Source: Metellina segmentata (lineage: Eukaryota > Arthropoda > Arachnida > Araneae > Tetragnathidae). From it: a stretch of DNA of 64,000 nt. The translations under genes were made by a program, and so were the position numbers. The notes below the pieces were generated by a model. That model was given only the letters and a program-made list of their open reading frames with translations, searched no databases and had not been told where the DNA came from. Of this stretch, positions 11,800 through 24,800 are shown in pieces. The stretch spans positions 120,668,557 through 120,732,556 of the forward strand of contig OX375879.1 in assembly GCA_947359465.1 (NCBI GenBank). Reading direction: 5' to 3'. Each line of letters begins with the position of its first letter. Position 1 is the first letter of the stretch.

Positions 11800-12072
11800 T
11801 GTTGCATTAGCAATCGGAGGGTTCCGAGTTCAAAACCGTCCAACCAAAGACCGTCGTGTAAGCGGGGACACGTTAAATCTGCTGTGTCCTCAATGGAGTG
11901 GTATGGAAGTTTGAAGATTAAGGTGACAGCTCAGGTGTTGACCTCATCATCTGACAGTGGTTAAAATGACGTGATGTTGTCCTATGAACTTTCCATTCGG
12001 GATTGATTCTGGACTGTAGCCAAAAACACCATTGTGTCGCTTCATTGCGATGATCATTAATTACCATTACCA
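11800..12072 (+). mobile_element. SINE type B
   Basis: Partial head (GCATTAGCAATCGGAGGGTT then AAAGACCGTCGTGTAAG), body (CAGCTCAGGTGTTGACC) and tail (CATTAATTACCATTACC). Confidence 0.72.
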
Positions 12073-12331
12073 CACCCCATGATTTCTGCAAGTTGACGCC
12101 TCTAGATTTCATGTACCTAGAATAGCGGTAGCGAAACTTTTTTTGACTTTTGCGCCATAAAACCTCAAATTCAATTTCATTCAAATTCAATTTCATTCAA
12201 AAACTTTTCATTCCAAAGATCCATTTGAAAAATTACAACTTTTTCAGATACGGTTCAAATTACTTAATTAGACTGGGAAAACGTAGTCCTGTTTGAGATT
12301 ATTCTGATCCTTATTGATCATGAGATTCTGG

Positions 12332-12430
12332 GTAGGCCGTTTGGAAGAGTAACTTTCCCCTCGGGTTTGATCCCGAATCTTTGCCAATAGCCCACTATGT
12401 CGCTTCTGTGCGACGTGCTACTTACACACC
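12332..12430 (+). mobile_element. SINE type B with large internal deletion
   Basis: A head remnant (TAGGCCGTTTGGAAGAGTAA) is joined directly to the tail (CCTCGGGTTTGATCCCGAATC...GCGACGTGC). Confidence 0.55.
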
Positions 12431-12469
12431 AACCATTCCTAGTTTTTAATTTTTCACCTCAATATAAGG

Positions 12470-12796
12470 GCCGACCAACCAGTCTGAGGGTTACGGTATT
12501 ACCCTCTAGATCGGAAGGTTCCGAGTACGAATCCGGATCAGCGCATGGATATTTGTAAGCGAATGATGTAGAGGCGGCTGGTGCACCTTAAATCTATCGT
12601 AGTCGAAAGTCCTCACGTTGCGTTGGTGTGGAAGTTTGGAAAGTGGGGTGCCAGCTCAGGTGTTGCCTCGTCATCTGACCGTGGTTTAAAATAACGTGTT
12701 GTTATCCTCTGATCTTTTCCTTATGAGATTGACCCCCGGGCCGTCGTCAATAGCCCGTTGTGTTGCTCTAGTACGACGTTAGTTACAATTTACCCT
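12470..12796 (+). mobile_element. SINE type A
   Basis: Complete head-body-tail beginning GCCGACCAACCAG. Imperfect duplication AATATAAGG / ATATTAAGG flanks it (12461-12469, 12797-12805). The box B is mutated (GAGTACGAATCC). Confidence 0.82.
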
Positions 12797-12799
12797 ATA

Positions 12800-13690
12800 T
12801 TAAGGTAGAAGGCTTTGGATGTGTTGTTGGGTTATGGCATCCCGGGCCAGTCGTTCACCAATCATCGACCAGACGTGTACGATAGGTGATAGATCGGGAG
12901 AACAGGCAGGCCAATGTAGCAATGCAATCTGGTGGGCGAAGAAAAAGTCTTGAGCATTGAGTACCACGTGTGGTCGCTCATTTTCCTGTTGTAATGTGGC
13001 CTCAGGCAATTCCTGGAGGTAAGAGAGGACAACAGGCTCCAAACCCTCAGAGATATAGCGCTGGCCGGTCAGTGTATCGGCAATCGTTCTAGGGGGTGAA
13101 TCCAATACCACCCCAAACCATAAACCATAGCACCGGGTGAAGGACCAGTATGGCTATGCATAATGCAACCTCTCTCCACAGTGTCTCCAGTCTCTAATCT
13201 GACCATCGTGGTGTTGCAGGCAGAAGCGTGATTCGTCTATAAAAACAATGTCATGTCATTCGGTTGTCCATGTCCGCCGTCCATCACATCATTGCAGACA
13301 CAAACGCCTGTGGTTTTGAGAGAAAGGTAATCGCAGCAATGGACTCCTTGCGGACACTGTGCTGCAAACGACGTCGAATGGTACGTGCTGAAACCGATTG
13401 TTGTGCAATGGACCGTATTTTTTTGTGATATGGTTCCTGATGTGGCAGATGGATCCACCACTGCCATGCGCACAATATGCCTGTCATCACGTGTAGTGGT
13501 GCGACAAGGCGATAGCGTTCTCATCGGTCAATCGTTCCCTCCTGCATCCATCGATTACAGATCCGCATCTATGTTGCTTGGTTACGAACGACACGACCAC
13601 CGATTTCTTGAAAGGTTAATCCTCAATCTCTATAGGCAACAATTCTTCGGTGCTCGACTGAAGGTCGTATTCTTGTAGCATATTGAAACT
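12800..13690 (-). pseudogene. Tc1-like transposase relic
   Basis: Minus strand: SARTIRRRLQHS (helix-turn-helix end) near 13380, and VVLSYLQELPEATLQQENER with CSPDLSPIVHVWSMIGERLA at 12800-13110. QQDNARPH has become QQENERPH, and several frames are needed, so the copy is dead. It starts right at the target duplication of a SINE. Confidence 0.82.
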
Positions 13691-13699
13691 GCTCACGCA

Positions 13700-14460
13700 A
13701 AACAACTACACGAAAGAACAATTCCAGTACTACTTCAGAACTGCGCACAATTCTCCCTTTATAAAGCGCTTGTAGATGGCGCTACAGTTGCCCATGATGT
13801 GTGTCATATCCTATTGCGTTATACGCATGGTGCAAATTTCATGCGGTTTGGATGCTTCCTTCATGGTGTTGCCAGCAGTGTATGTTTGTTGTTTGAAAAT
13901 TGGATTCTTATTTTTTACAACGCTTTGAAAAAAGACCTAAATAAATGGTCACCGTTTTCATTTATAATTTCAAAGATTATGCTTTTTTTTTATACCTAAC
14001 ATGAAAACACTAAAATTTGTAATTTGTGTGTCCTGTTTTTTTTTAAATAATTTTACCAAATGTTCTCTTTTCTGATATTTATCTTCTGGCAACCCTATGC
14101 AGTTATAAGAATTTCTCTTTTGAATAAATAAGCACCACCTTTTGGGTTGTATTAATTATTTTTTCTGCAGATAAAATGCAAAGTTTTATTTTTAATGGAA
14201 ATTATCATCAGGGTCAAAATTTTCGTTACTCGCTTAAATGACTTACGCGCGTGGCTCTTTCAACAAAGGAGCCTCGTTTCAAAAGTATTATGAACAAACA
14301 ACGCAGCCGTTAAAAAACGAGATAGTGTTTTGTGTGCATTTATAAAGGTATGTGTTATTTTTCAACAAATGAACTGTCTTGCTAAATATGTAATTTCCTA
14401 ATTAAAGAAATAGAAAAACATTTTTAAAGGGGGTGCCGATCTCTAAAATGGTTAAGGATT
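13700..14460. other. Intergenic, nothing recognised
   Basis: GCGCTTGTAGATGGCGCTAC at 13769 could belong to a mariner-type terminal region; the rest is AT-rich without coding pattern. Confidence 0.45.
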
Positions 14461-14715
14461 ACTGGTCCAGACCAGTGGTGCGCAAACTATTTTTATTTTC
14501 GGACCCCCAATTTGTATACTATTTTGTCGCGGCCTCTGAATAGACAGTAGACGTTTTTTTTAATAGTCAACGTAGTTAAAGTTGAATTATCTTGGGGATT
14601 ATGTTTCTGTATTAGTAGAGTAATTGTATTGAATGTACAATGTATACGGATACAATGTATCAGCATAGTATTGAATAAAACACATAATTTTACAATTTTT
14701 TTTTTGTGCATATGG

Positions 14716-14716
14716 G

Positions 14717-14744
<28 letters not shown>
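14716..14744. repeat. (TA)n microsatellite
   Basis: An uninterrupted TA run of about 14 units. Confidence 0.9.
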
Positions 14745-14748
<4 letters not shown>

Positions 14749-15032
14749 TTTTTTTAAAGAAAAACACGCAAAAAAACTATACATCATAAGAATTCAATGT
14801 GATTCTGATAAATTGAAAAACCCGTAGTAAACACAGCCACTGCCAAACGTCAGACCGACTCAAGTTGCATATGAATCCTATAAGAGAGCAGGTAAATGGC
14901 ATCTCAATTTGACAATCCTCTTTTATCACTATGTTTGTTCGCCTGCCGGTTGCCGAAGTATGGGTATCATATACTAATACAGACAATTGTTTTCGTAAAG
15001 AAATATTGTTCTTGTTTTATATAAATAAATAA

Positions 15033-15619
15033 TAAACCACTGCGTGACTTTCCCGGCGTTGCCCGTGCCCGTGGTGTAAGATATTAATCTGGTGTAAAAT
15101 TTTCCGCAGATTTCAAATCCGTTGAAGATATCTTCCATTAAAAAATTATTTGTTTAAAGAAAATCATATTTTTAGGTAACAAGCTAAACTGAAATTTTCC
15201 GGAGACTTCAAATCCGTTGAAATTTTTACTCTATCTTTAACGGTCCATGAGATAGAAAAAAGAACTGACTAAAGGATTTACCGTCTGGCTGGAAATTTAT
15301 GCGTCCGCGTAAAATTAAAGCGGAAATGAAAAAAAAAAAATTCTCCCCGTTTTGCGATTGAAAAAAACTTTTCATGTTTCCAAACCCTGACTGCAAGGTC
15401 ACACGGGTAGAAAAAGTTATCCGCGTTTAAAAAAGCGATGGAGAATAAAACTATTAAATTCATATAAAAATCTTCTAGATTGAATTTTAAAATTCGCCGC
15501 TACCCAAATATTGCAAATAATTTGGACTACCTGTGTGCCAAATCGCATTGCTATAAGTGCCATAGAATCGTCAGGATTTTGCGGCCCCAAACAAACAAAC
15601 ACTTCCTTTTATAAAGAGA
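15033..15619 (-). mobile_element. Helitron of the same family, reverse, nested in a TIR element
   Basis: 5' end (minus strand) TCTCTTTATAAAAGGAAGTG at 15619; 3' end CACGCAGTGG at about 15036, where the CTAG has decayed. The conserved CCATAGAATCGTCAGG block is visible. Confidence 0.68.
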
Positions 15620-16380
15620 TATTATCTCATTTCACTATTTTACTAGAACCTGATACTTGTTGAAGTCTTATATTTTTTTTTTCAAATAAATTTCTTTGAA
15701 TTTTGCAACCCATAAAAATTTTACTAATGGGTGTCGCGACCCACGGTTTGCGCACCACTGATCTGGACTATTCAAAACCAAACATCAACCCTTTCACAAA
15801 TGTCAGACGTTCCACCGCGCACCCAAGGAAGAAAACAATTATTTTGATTATATTACGCCGTTGCAAACGGCACCCGTGAAGCGAGACCGTTTCGTGCGTC
15901 GCCGGATGTTTTTACAGAACGTGACCTTTCGTTTTTAGGAGAGGCGTGGGCGGGACGTCTGAAATAGAAACACACTGACCAACCAGTTCTCGATCGCGTG
16001 CAGAGAACCGGCACGGTAGTGACGCAAGTCCTGAAAAAACACGAGGCAATGTTTAGTTCCAATACGTCATCAGCCAGACAAGCGGGTCGGGAAAATGCGT
16101 TCGAAGGTCAACTTTTGTTCTTTCGATGGTCCTTGTTTGTAGATCTCGATGCTAGGGTCTTTCTTTATAGAATCAGTGCTGCCCGATTGGGCGCCACTGC
16201 GCACTTTTAGCTACTTTTTACGATGTTGGGGGCTGAAATTTTGTATTGGGCGCTTGGGCTACTGATGATAGCATGCTTAGCGTCATTTTTGGTAGTTTGG
16301 TAGATATTTTAACAATAACGCGTTGCACTGGAGGCAATACAACGGACTATTGGAAACGGTCCGGTTTCAAATCCGTATCG

Positions 16381-16523
16381 AGCTGTCCAACCGGTCAGGT
16401 GGTTAAGGTGTTAACCTCTAGATCGAAAGTTCCCGATTCTAATCCGGGTCAGTGCACGGATGTTTGTGAGCGTATGGTGTAGAGGCAGCTGGTGCACCTT
16501 AAATCTGTCGTGGCCGAAAGTCC
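16381..16523 (+). mobile_element. SINE type A, 3'-truncated
   Basis: Head (GTCCAACCGGTCAGGTGGTTAAGG) and the start of the body, ending at GTGGCCGAAAGTCC; the rest is missing. Confidence 0.8.
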
Positions 16524-16589
16524 AACTTTTAACCTGCAATGTCCCAGCATGACATCTAAACAATTTTAGCTGTCTTGGCCAAAGAACTC

Positions 16590-16840
16590 TATTCTATGAA
16601 AATGCACAATACAATCGTTCAAAGATTCTATTCTAAAGATATGGCCTGTAAAATCTTTTCAACTGACTTTATTATAAGAAAATGAACAATAGAAACTTTC
16701 TAAACTGTTTTATTCTAAGGAAAGAGCCATATTATCTTTCCAGAGTATTTTATACTACAGAATCGGTCAATTGAATAGTTCTAAAGATGTTATTGGCAAG
16801 CAAATAACGATAGAATCGTTCCAAATAAAGATCATGGAGC
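16590..16840. repeat. Degenerate tandem repeat, about 50-55-bp unit
   Basis: CTATTCTATGAAAATGCACA, then ATTCTATTCTAAAGATATGG, then TTTATTATAAGAAAATGAAC and TTTTATTCTAAGGAAAGAGC recur with the same order of blocks. Confidence 0.5.
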
Positions 16841-17644
16841 AATAGCTTTCCTACAAGTTGAAATAATTATTTGTGGATTATTTCGAAAGTTGTGGGAATT
16901 TAGTCTTTCCGTTGGATGAAAGCAACTCCACATAATAGTTGCTCCGAGGGTGATTCGATTGAAATCCTGCAGGATTATTTAGTTGAACGGAGCTTCCTTT
17001 TAGACAGGCATATTAGCCCGTCCTTGGGTCCTGCAATTTCAGCTGTGCTTGTAATAGCACTTTTTTCACTCGATTATTTCCTTCAAAAGACCTCACATCT
17101 ACACACCAGTGAAAAGTTCAGTGGCGGTCCTTTGTAGTTCGCAATGCTGCACTCAAAGTACACTCAATGAAAACAAAAGCCACGCTTCATTTCGTAAATC
17201 GTCTTCGTCACAAAAAAGGGAGAGAAAAAATATTTGCAACTCCAGTGTAAACGCGGCTTTAGAAAGATAGCAATTCTCGTCAGCAACATCCTTAAATCTT
17301 AATGTCAACTAACTTTTGCTGTATGTTAATCTTTTAAGTTAAAAAAAAAGTCTGTATCACTGTAGTGAGTGATAGCAAAGTGCATATTAACTGTGTGTGT
17401 TTTAAACCTAGGAGGCGATAAATTTTCATTGATCTTGTAACATCTCTTGCTCCACAATGCCGCGTTTTCCCCTTTAATCCAAATTACCCCAAAACATCTT
17501 TCAATGTCGACAAGAGTTAGTCATCTCTTTTGGGAAATTATACCCAGCCTAAACCAAACAATAGCGTTTGATAACACCATCATTCCGCAACTGACGCACA
17601 TGTCAGGCTTTTTTTAAGTTTACTGTACGATGACAGGGCACTGG
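16841..17644. other. Intergenic, nothing recognised
   Basis: No gene, RNA or clear repeat; a 73-codon open frame at 16916-17137 lacks recognisable features. Confidence 0.45.
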
Positions 17645-17912
17645 TTCCCACACATTCCCTGCTGCCATGGTAGCACAGCTGAAAGAGAAGCGGTTTATCA
17701 AAAGAGGGCTGCGAGTTCGAAACACGATACAACGAAAGACCGTCGTGTAAGGGTCTCTGGAGCACGTTAAATCAGCCTCAAATGTCCATACGTTGGCGAG
17801 ATGTAGAAGTTTGGAGAGTGGGGTGCCAGCTCACGCATTGACCTCGTCATCTGTCCATAATTCAAAATAACAAAGTGACCTCGAATCTTTCTTTCGGGAT
17901 TAATCTCGGATG
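17645..17912 (+). mobile_element. SINE type B
   Basis: Head CCATGGTAGCACAGCTGAAA with GCGAGTTCGAAAC (box-B like) and the type-B marker AAAGACCGTCGTGTAAGG, then the shared body GGAGAGTGGGGTGCCAGCTC. Confidence 0.7.
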
Positions 17913-17967
17913 TATATTTGTGTAGATTGCCCCTTCGCTTGTTTGAAGAAGTCATCAGTTAATAGGC

Positions 17968-18238
17968 GTCAACCCAACAGGTAGTTGTCTCGACGAAGTA
18001 TCTCGTCAGTTCGAAAAACTGCCCTGTTCTGGATGGACGAGATATCTCGCCATAAAAGTAAACTGACTCTCGTCAGAAAATAGCTGTATCTTGATAAACG
18101 AGATAGCTCGTCATTAAAAGAAAACTTACTCTCGTCAAAAAGAAACAGCAATATATTGATGACGAGATTTCTCGTCATGAACAAAGTTGATCAATTCATG
18201 ATGGACGAGATATCTCGTCGAAACCACCTGGAGGGTTA
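17968..18238. mobile_element. Palindromic MITE (GACGAGATATCTCGTC family)
   Basis: Right end GAAACCACCTGGAGGGTTA, left end the decayed inverse; the interior holds several GACGAGATATCTCGTC-like 16-bp palindromes at 40-60-base intervals. A SINE is inserted at its right edge. Confidence 0.68.
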
Positions 18239-18246
18239 GAACGACG

Positions 18247-18574
18247 GTAAGGTAATTTTAATGAACGTCGTACTAGAGCAACACAACGGGCTTTTGACGA
18301 CGGGCCGGGATCAATCCCCTGAGGGAAAGATCCGAGGACAACACCACGTCATTTTAAAACACGGTCAGATGACAAGAACAACACACGAGCTGCCACCCCA
18401 CTCTCCAAACTTCCACATCGACATAACGTGAGGACTTTCGGCCCCGACAGATTGAAGGTGCACCAGCCGCCTCTACATCATCCGCTTACAAACATCCTTT
18501 CGTTCACCCGGATTCAAACCAGGAACCTTTCGATCTAGAGGCTAACATCTTAACCAGCAGACCGGTGGATCGAT
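18247..18574 (-). mobile_element. SINE type A, reverse, target duplication in a MITE end
   Basis: Complete copy. GTTAGAACGACG (18235-18246) and GTTAGAACAACG (18575-18586) flank it with one mismatch. The left duplicate overlaps the GGAGGGTTA end of the palindromic MITE, so the SINE landed at that MITE's edge. It lies about 245 bases upstream of the P450 start codon. Confidence 0.85.
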
Positions 18575-18586
18575 GTTAGAACAACG

Positions 18587-18819
18587 TGTATCAATAAGCA
18601 ATGTAGTCAGGGAAAAAACAAAAAGTGAAATAAGATATTGTTTTAATCAACCAGAATTTTTTCAAACACTTCATTTAAATTTTTATCTGATCCCTGTGCC
18701 CTATTCGTTCTATCTGACCGATACGCAGTTACTTAGTTCGCGAGCTATCATCTGGAGGAGATAGTAGTTGTCTCTTATTTGTCTACTCCATTCCTGGCAG
18801 GAAGAGAGAGATAGTAAGC
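18587..18819 (+). promoter_or_regulatory. Region immediately upstream of the P450 start codon
   Basis: The promoter or 5' UTR of the complete P450 should lie here or upstream of the SINE/MITE pair at 17968-18574. I see no confident TATA box. A possible 3' splice site (TTCCTGGCAG) lies at 18791-18800, which would make 18801-18819 the end of the 5' UTR. Confidence 0.35.
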
Positions 18820-18893
18820 ATGCTCGACGCGGTCCTCTGGCCAGTGGCAATTCCTCTCATTCTCGGAGGAATATCAATTTTACTGCTGTATTG
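18820..18893 (+). CDS. P450 exon 1: start codon and membrane anchor
   Basis: The ATG opens a 24-residue hydrophobic segment ([17 protein letters not shown], then LLLY) and the exon ends within a Trp codon (TG|G) at a GTGAGT donor. This is the ER signal-anchor of a microsomal P450. No other in-frame ATG lies nearby upstream; a TCCTGGCAG at 18792-18800 could be the acceptor of a 5'-UTR intron, so the transcription start is not defined. Confidence 0.88.
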
Positions 18894-21800
18894 GTGAGTT
18901 CATACCACATGCAATACTTCAAACCTGGTTTTGGAGAGATAATTGCGACCGTTTATTTCCCAAATAATGCCCGATAACAGAGCAGGTGTTCCAAATATCG
19001 CCTACCCTAACTATTTCTCTGTATCTCAGCCTCCTGGGTTAGGAAATCAAGCTGGAAACCAAATTAATATCACTAGGAACTATTCTCCTTTGGTTTCCAG
19101 AGATCCTATACCTTCTTCACTCATGTCAGTTTAAGTTAACAGATAAAACCTCAAAAAGATTCCCAAGAGAATTTTCAAAAGTGGATTCCTATTATCGCCT
19201 ACTCCTGTTCTTATTACCACCCACCAGGCGACATGAGGAGCGACTATTGAAAACGAATTGCTAGTAGAGCATACCTACCTTTAGTATTGAATGTACTTTC
19301 AAATCATATGAACGAAATGATGATTTGGAAGCACTTACTTGGCAACTCCCTGAATCTGGACTGGAGACAAGAAATACGTTGATCACAGCCTCCAATACTT
19401 CAATAGTGTTGTTGATATATAAGTGATAGGAAACGTGTCTGGCGCTACGAGTGGCAAAACCCCAGACCATCAAGGTAGGTAACTACATAAACTCATAGAT
19501 GTCGCGCATAGTAGCTTGCAAATACGAGTAGGCGATATTAAGCACTGGGACGATATTAGGAATACCTACCCTAATATAGCGAGGATTAAACTTTGTTGTT
19601 AGCCATCATAATGAATGCAAGGTTTATATTTACTTCAAGCTATCGTCTACATTCTTTTCTTATGATAACAGTGATAACAAAAGACTTTGAATCTTTATCT
19701 CTACTATTATAAAAGGAAGTGTTTGTCTGTATGTTTTCTGCGCGCAAAGACCTGACGAATCTGTGGCACTTACAGTACAGATTTGGCATACAGGTAGTCC
19801 AAATTTTGTGCAATTTTTGGGTCGCGCCGAATTTTAAAATTCACTCTAGAACATTTTTAAATGAATTTAATGGAATTTAGTTTTTTCTTGTATAGCAACA
19901 GCATAAAGACATGGCCGATTCTAAATTTTTTTTTCTGCTTCCGTTTTATTTTGAGGTGAAACGATTTGTCAGCAGACTAAAAAAATAAATAAAGTCTTAA
20001 CTGGAATTATGTAGTTCTTTTTTTTTATCTCCTAGATCGTTAAAGATAGAGTACAAATTTTAACGGATTTGAAATCTGCGCAAAATTTCACATTAGAACG
20101 AAACTTAGAAATATGATTTTCTTTAATTAAATAATTTTTAAATTGTGACTTTTATATTTTTTCCAATACGAATTTGACCTTTGCTATCGATATTACAGAT
20201 TCCGTTTCCTGCTTTTTTAATTGTAACTTTTTTGGTTTTTGCAATACGAATATGTGCACATTAGACATTGACGACACGTTTGTTTTTGGTAGGTATTTAA
20301 TTAACGTCGGACAGGCGTTGGTGAGCGTTATTGTTTTTTATTTTTTATCTCAGCGATTGGATCTGTTCGCAATTCGAATTTGGCCGCATTTGACAATGAG
20401 CGTTGCCCGTGGTGGCTGTTATCCAATAAACTACGAATTCCCATTTGGTTTGCGAAGCCATTTGGTTTATGATTGTTATCCAATATACTACGAATTAGTA
20501 TCAATCACCGGAAGTTAGCGAGCAGTGGTCACACTTGATCCCATGAAAAGAAATGTCACGGTGTTGCCCTCCGATGTTTCCCTCGAGGATTGAACCCGCT
20601 CCGTCCATAATAGCCCGTTTTGTTGCTCCAGTACGATGTTAAATGAAATACGAAACGCTGAAAGTTATACAGGTATTACTCACGGCAATTTCTTGTTTTC
20701 AGGTCTTCTGTTCGGAACTTCAGTTATTGGAAAACGCGAGGTGTTCCATCAGCGAACGCTGTTCCAATCCTTGGATCGCTGTACGAAGCTATTGGAAAGG
20801 TATGTATTGACATTGAGCTCACATTTTACTCAAATTGGGTGATAAGGCGACCCAAACTGTGGATTACGCTTTGATTTTAATAAATCTTTGCGTAAAATTT
20901 TGGAATTTGAGGTTAATCAAACTTATTGACTGATAGGACGAAAACAACTCTCCGAATCCAGTGTCTTGAAACCTGGACAATCAGGGTATTATGGCCTTTC
21001 CCTTGATACTGGTTCCTGAGTTCAAATGGGTTGGTAGATTGGATTCGCAAGAGTCAAGCATGGTGTGGCGTTTGTTTTGCACTACAGTAATAAACTGGTG
21101 TCGGACTCATACCGTCAGGGATACCTTTACAAGTTTTTTATTATAACCTCAAAAGTCTCGATAACAATAGGAAGAATATATACACAATATGTACATGGAA
21201 CATTCAATGATCAAATGTTCATAAAGAACAGGATTTTCTCCGCTGTTCGTTTTTTTTTCTCCTATGTTTAACTTCACCGTATTACGACAGCTCTTCCTTA
21301 GCCACCTAGCACCAATGGCCGCCTCGTCTCGTCTCTCCTGTTTAGTTTCCTCGGGGGGAGACCGTCTCACTCTTGGAATGTTGATTTTGGTGTTTTTCAA
21401 TGACGCCAGCAACATTAAGGGGTGTTAAACTCCTCAGCTGTGAGCCCTTTCCTTGGATCTCGAAACGTTAAAAAAGGAAGTCCGTGACAGTCGGAACAAG
21501 AAGTTGGCTTACTTGCCGACCCGAAGAAAGACAATGTCTTTCTGGCCCGTGTTAACACAGAACTGTAACACACGCGTGTTCTTTTTGGGTGTCCCGTCTG
21601 CTTTTTTCTCGTGGAAGGCCCAAGATAATTTAGGTGTTGACAACTTGTTTTTCTAGTCGAGGGTGATCGGAATCGCAGATGTGAGAATACGAAAACGACC
21701 GGTTATGGCGCTAATAAAAACTTTGGAACCAAAGGTCCGCACGCTACCATCTTTTTCCAGTCGTTACACCACAGATGTGGAATACAAGTCGACTGAGTAT

Positions 21801-24800
21801 TGCTGTTGAGAGAAGCCGACATGCTGACCGTGTTCTGAGTTTAAGACGTATGCATGAAATATACGCAGACTGAGTATTGTTGAGAGGAGCTTCAAAAAGG
21901 GTGTGTAACATATCGACTAGCAGTCACGTGACTGCACTATGATATAGTTATTCGGTTGGCTTACTAGGTATATTATCACCTCGTTCGGCGATCTGTTTTT
22001 ATATTTCCTCTATGATTTAAACTCGTTTCGATCCACTTATTTACTATCGTAATGACAGATGCTTCGCTCCACCGAAATGGTCATTGACAACTTTGCCTTC
22101 ATGTGCCATTTTTTGAAGTTTTACTATCGGTCATAATATATTGTACCTAAATTGATGATACAAAAACCACTTTCTATTTTTAAATTTCTATATTAGCATA
22201 ACAAATATTTGCAATCTTTTTACCTGCTATCTACAAGCTACATTTTAAAACTTCACAGACGAGATCCCTCACCGATAAAATAGAGAAGCCAAAAGTTAAC
22301 GCAACCTCACACGTCTCCGATTACACCACACTCTGACGTCATCTCAAGAAGTTCGCTCGCTAGCCAGACTCCTATAAACGTCATCTCTGACATCATCTGA
22401 ACAGCCAGACCGGGAGAGAGCGCCCCCTATAAAGTGCTTTGTTCAGGACGTTACAATATCTGAGAAAAATTGAAATTTTATTCAATACTAGCTGAATTAC
22501 ACGGCGTTGCTCAGGTTTAAAATATGACCGCGACAGCTAAAATAGGATCGCGACATTTCCCTGTGTTAACTCAAATACACAAACCCTGTAGAACGTCTTC
22601 CTTGTTCATGTCTATTTATTGAAGGAACACAAACTTCAGATTTTAAAATTGGGGCTTCGGGAATAACTTTTAGACTTCCTGTGTACCAATGTTTATGGTC
22701 CTAAGTGCTACAGATTAGTCTGAAGACAGGAAAGTAATAGCATATGTTTTCCGCAGTGTTCTAAAGTATAAGTGATCCAAATGTGGTATGCATTGGTCCA
22801 ACAGTGTAGATTTGTATAGAGAATATACGCACACGCATATACACGACCGCATCCTTTTTTTTTTTATACATATAAGATGTCAACAAAATCTGGGATCTGT
22901 TTAGAGTACGATTGAAATACATACCCAAAGCAACAGATGCTTTGTTTTAAGTTTCAAGACATCATATAATTTGATTGTGGGACAATTTTATTTTCATTGC
23001 AGCATCTCCATGATGTTGAGAACAAAAGGTATAAGGAACTGGGGCGCGTATACGGGTGAGTAATGTACATGTAACATATTTAGACTGTTATATAACTTTC
23101 AATTTTCAGGATGTTCGATAAGTATAACTACATATCGCACCCCGGGAAAGAAAAGTGACAAAAGTCAAAAAATAAAAATTTTGAAGTTATATCATTGAAA
23201 AATATGTATGAAATGCCCCAGCGTCTTATATTGTTATTCTATAGAATATAATAGAATTTAAGGGGACATAAATACTTACCTGAAAATCAAAAGAAGCTTT
23301 TACTATTTCAATATAAGTTTTATAGTATTCTTTTAGTTGATTTTTTTTTTTTTCTCAAATGCTGCAATTTTGGACTGTGTCACTTTTCTTGCCGGGATGC
23401 GATATGCTTTCTCAAAGACATACGCGCGTTCATTTTCAGAGCGTTTTAACGAATTCAGAATTCAAACGTATATTTGCTTTAATCCAAAGGTTAAATATTC
23501 ATTCTTTGAAATATTAAAAACTAGCAGCACCCACACCACGTTGCCCGTGGCAGCATTCTAGTCAGGTCCTTAATAATACTGAAATCAGTAAAAAAAATTA
23601 ATAATCTTTGACTTTCCCTCGTAAATACAACTAAGCTACTAGAATTGGATAAATTTTGTAACACAAGTGTTGGGTACATGAAAGTTCTTTTTTTTCCTTT
23701 GGGATTCTGCTTCGAAGTTTACACCCGTCTGGTTTCTATCCTGGCTAAATGTTTTTTTCTATGCATAGTAAATGCGTATTGTAACACTCCAAACGCGGCT
23801 TCTCTGATCAAGCCGACATAAAGCAGACATATTCAAGAATTCCTTAATTGGAGATGATAAAACTCCTTTCAAGTGATCAACTGTCCACAACTAACTCTGA
23901 AGTATTATTACAGCACTCTTCATTTGACATTACATCGGTCAAAAAATTATGGGCCCTTGACATAAACCATCTTCATCTGACGTAACACTATTACGATCTT
24001 CTAAATCTCAAGCCCTAGAGAACACTCAAAATTCCATCGACAAGTGGTTTTTCAGCTGACAGGATGGCTGTAATATGCCAGAAACCATGGAGACCTGAGA
24101 GAGCTAGGACACATTCGCTAACCTCTGCCGAACCCATCTTGTCCCAAAATATCTCTAATTTTACTGTACTTATCTGTAAAGCTGTAGGACGTTAGAATGA
24201 ATGTTGTAGCGGTGAAACCCAAAGATCTTGTTGCTGTTTTTTTTCTTATGCCTACACTGGCAGACCAGAGGAGAGCCAGGCCCGTCGAAGACGGCAAGAG
24301 GCGAGGGGGGTGCGCCTTCCATGTTATTGAGCCCCATTGGGAGGAAGTCCGACTGACATGACACATCCGTTTTACAGGAAGGTCCCTTTCATACACCCAT
24401 TCACTCACACATATCGTAATTTAGATCTCAATCAGAGGCCGATGATCCCCCTGATCAGGTACCCCCAAAGGTATTGATTTGGTATGGGAACATGGGGGAC
24501 TTTGTGACCACGACCTATTTAACGTGCCCCAGTCACCATTAGTGAACACGACGGTCTTTAGCCAGGTCGAAGCGCCGATCTCGCAATCATCAGAATTGCA
24601 GGCTCCGCCGAGGACAGAACCCATAACACTTCTAATGCGAGCCCGACGCTCTACTGACTGAGCTACCGCGGCTCAAAGATCTTGTTCTTTACGCTACCAT
24701 TTATGTCATAACGCCATTTCACCCGGTACAGTATACACTAACAATACATATTTTCAGGCATTTTGAAGCAAGTAACCCAGCGCTGTCCGTCGCAGAACCA

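Larger units (their letters stand above)
14461..15766. mobile_element. DNA element with 24-bp inverted ends, hAT-like, with nested insertions
   Basis: Left end GTCCAGACCAGTGGTGCGCAAAC (about 14464) and right end GTTTGCGCACCACTGATCTGG (about 15750) are inverted repeats. CAGTGGTGCGCAAAC resembles hAT termini. No transposase is seen. It contains a (TA)14-type tract (14716-14744) and the reverse Helitron at 15033-15619. Confidence 0.6.

Noticed and set aside
17968..18238. CRISPR-like spaced palindromic repeats
   Set aside because: Eukaryotic context, irregular spacing, diverged repeats, dispersed copies with MITE-type ends.
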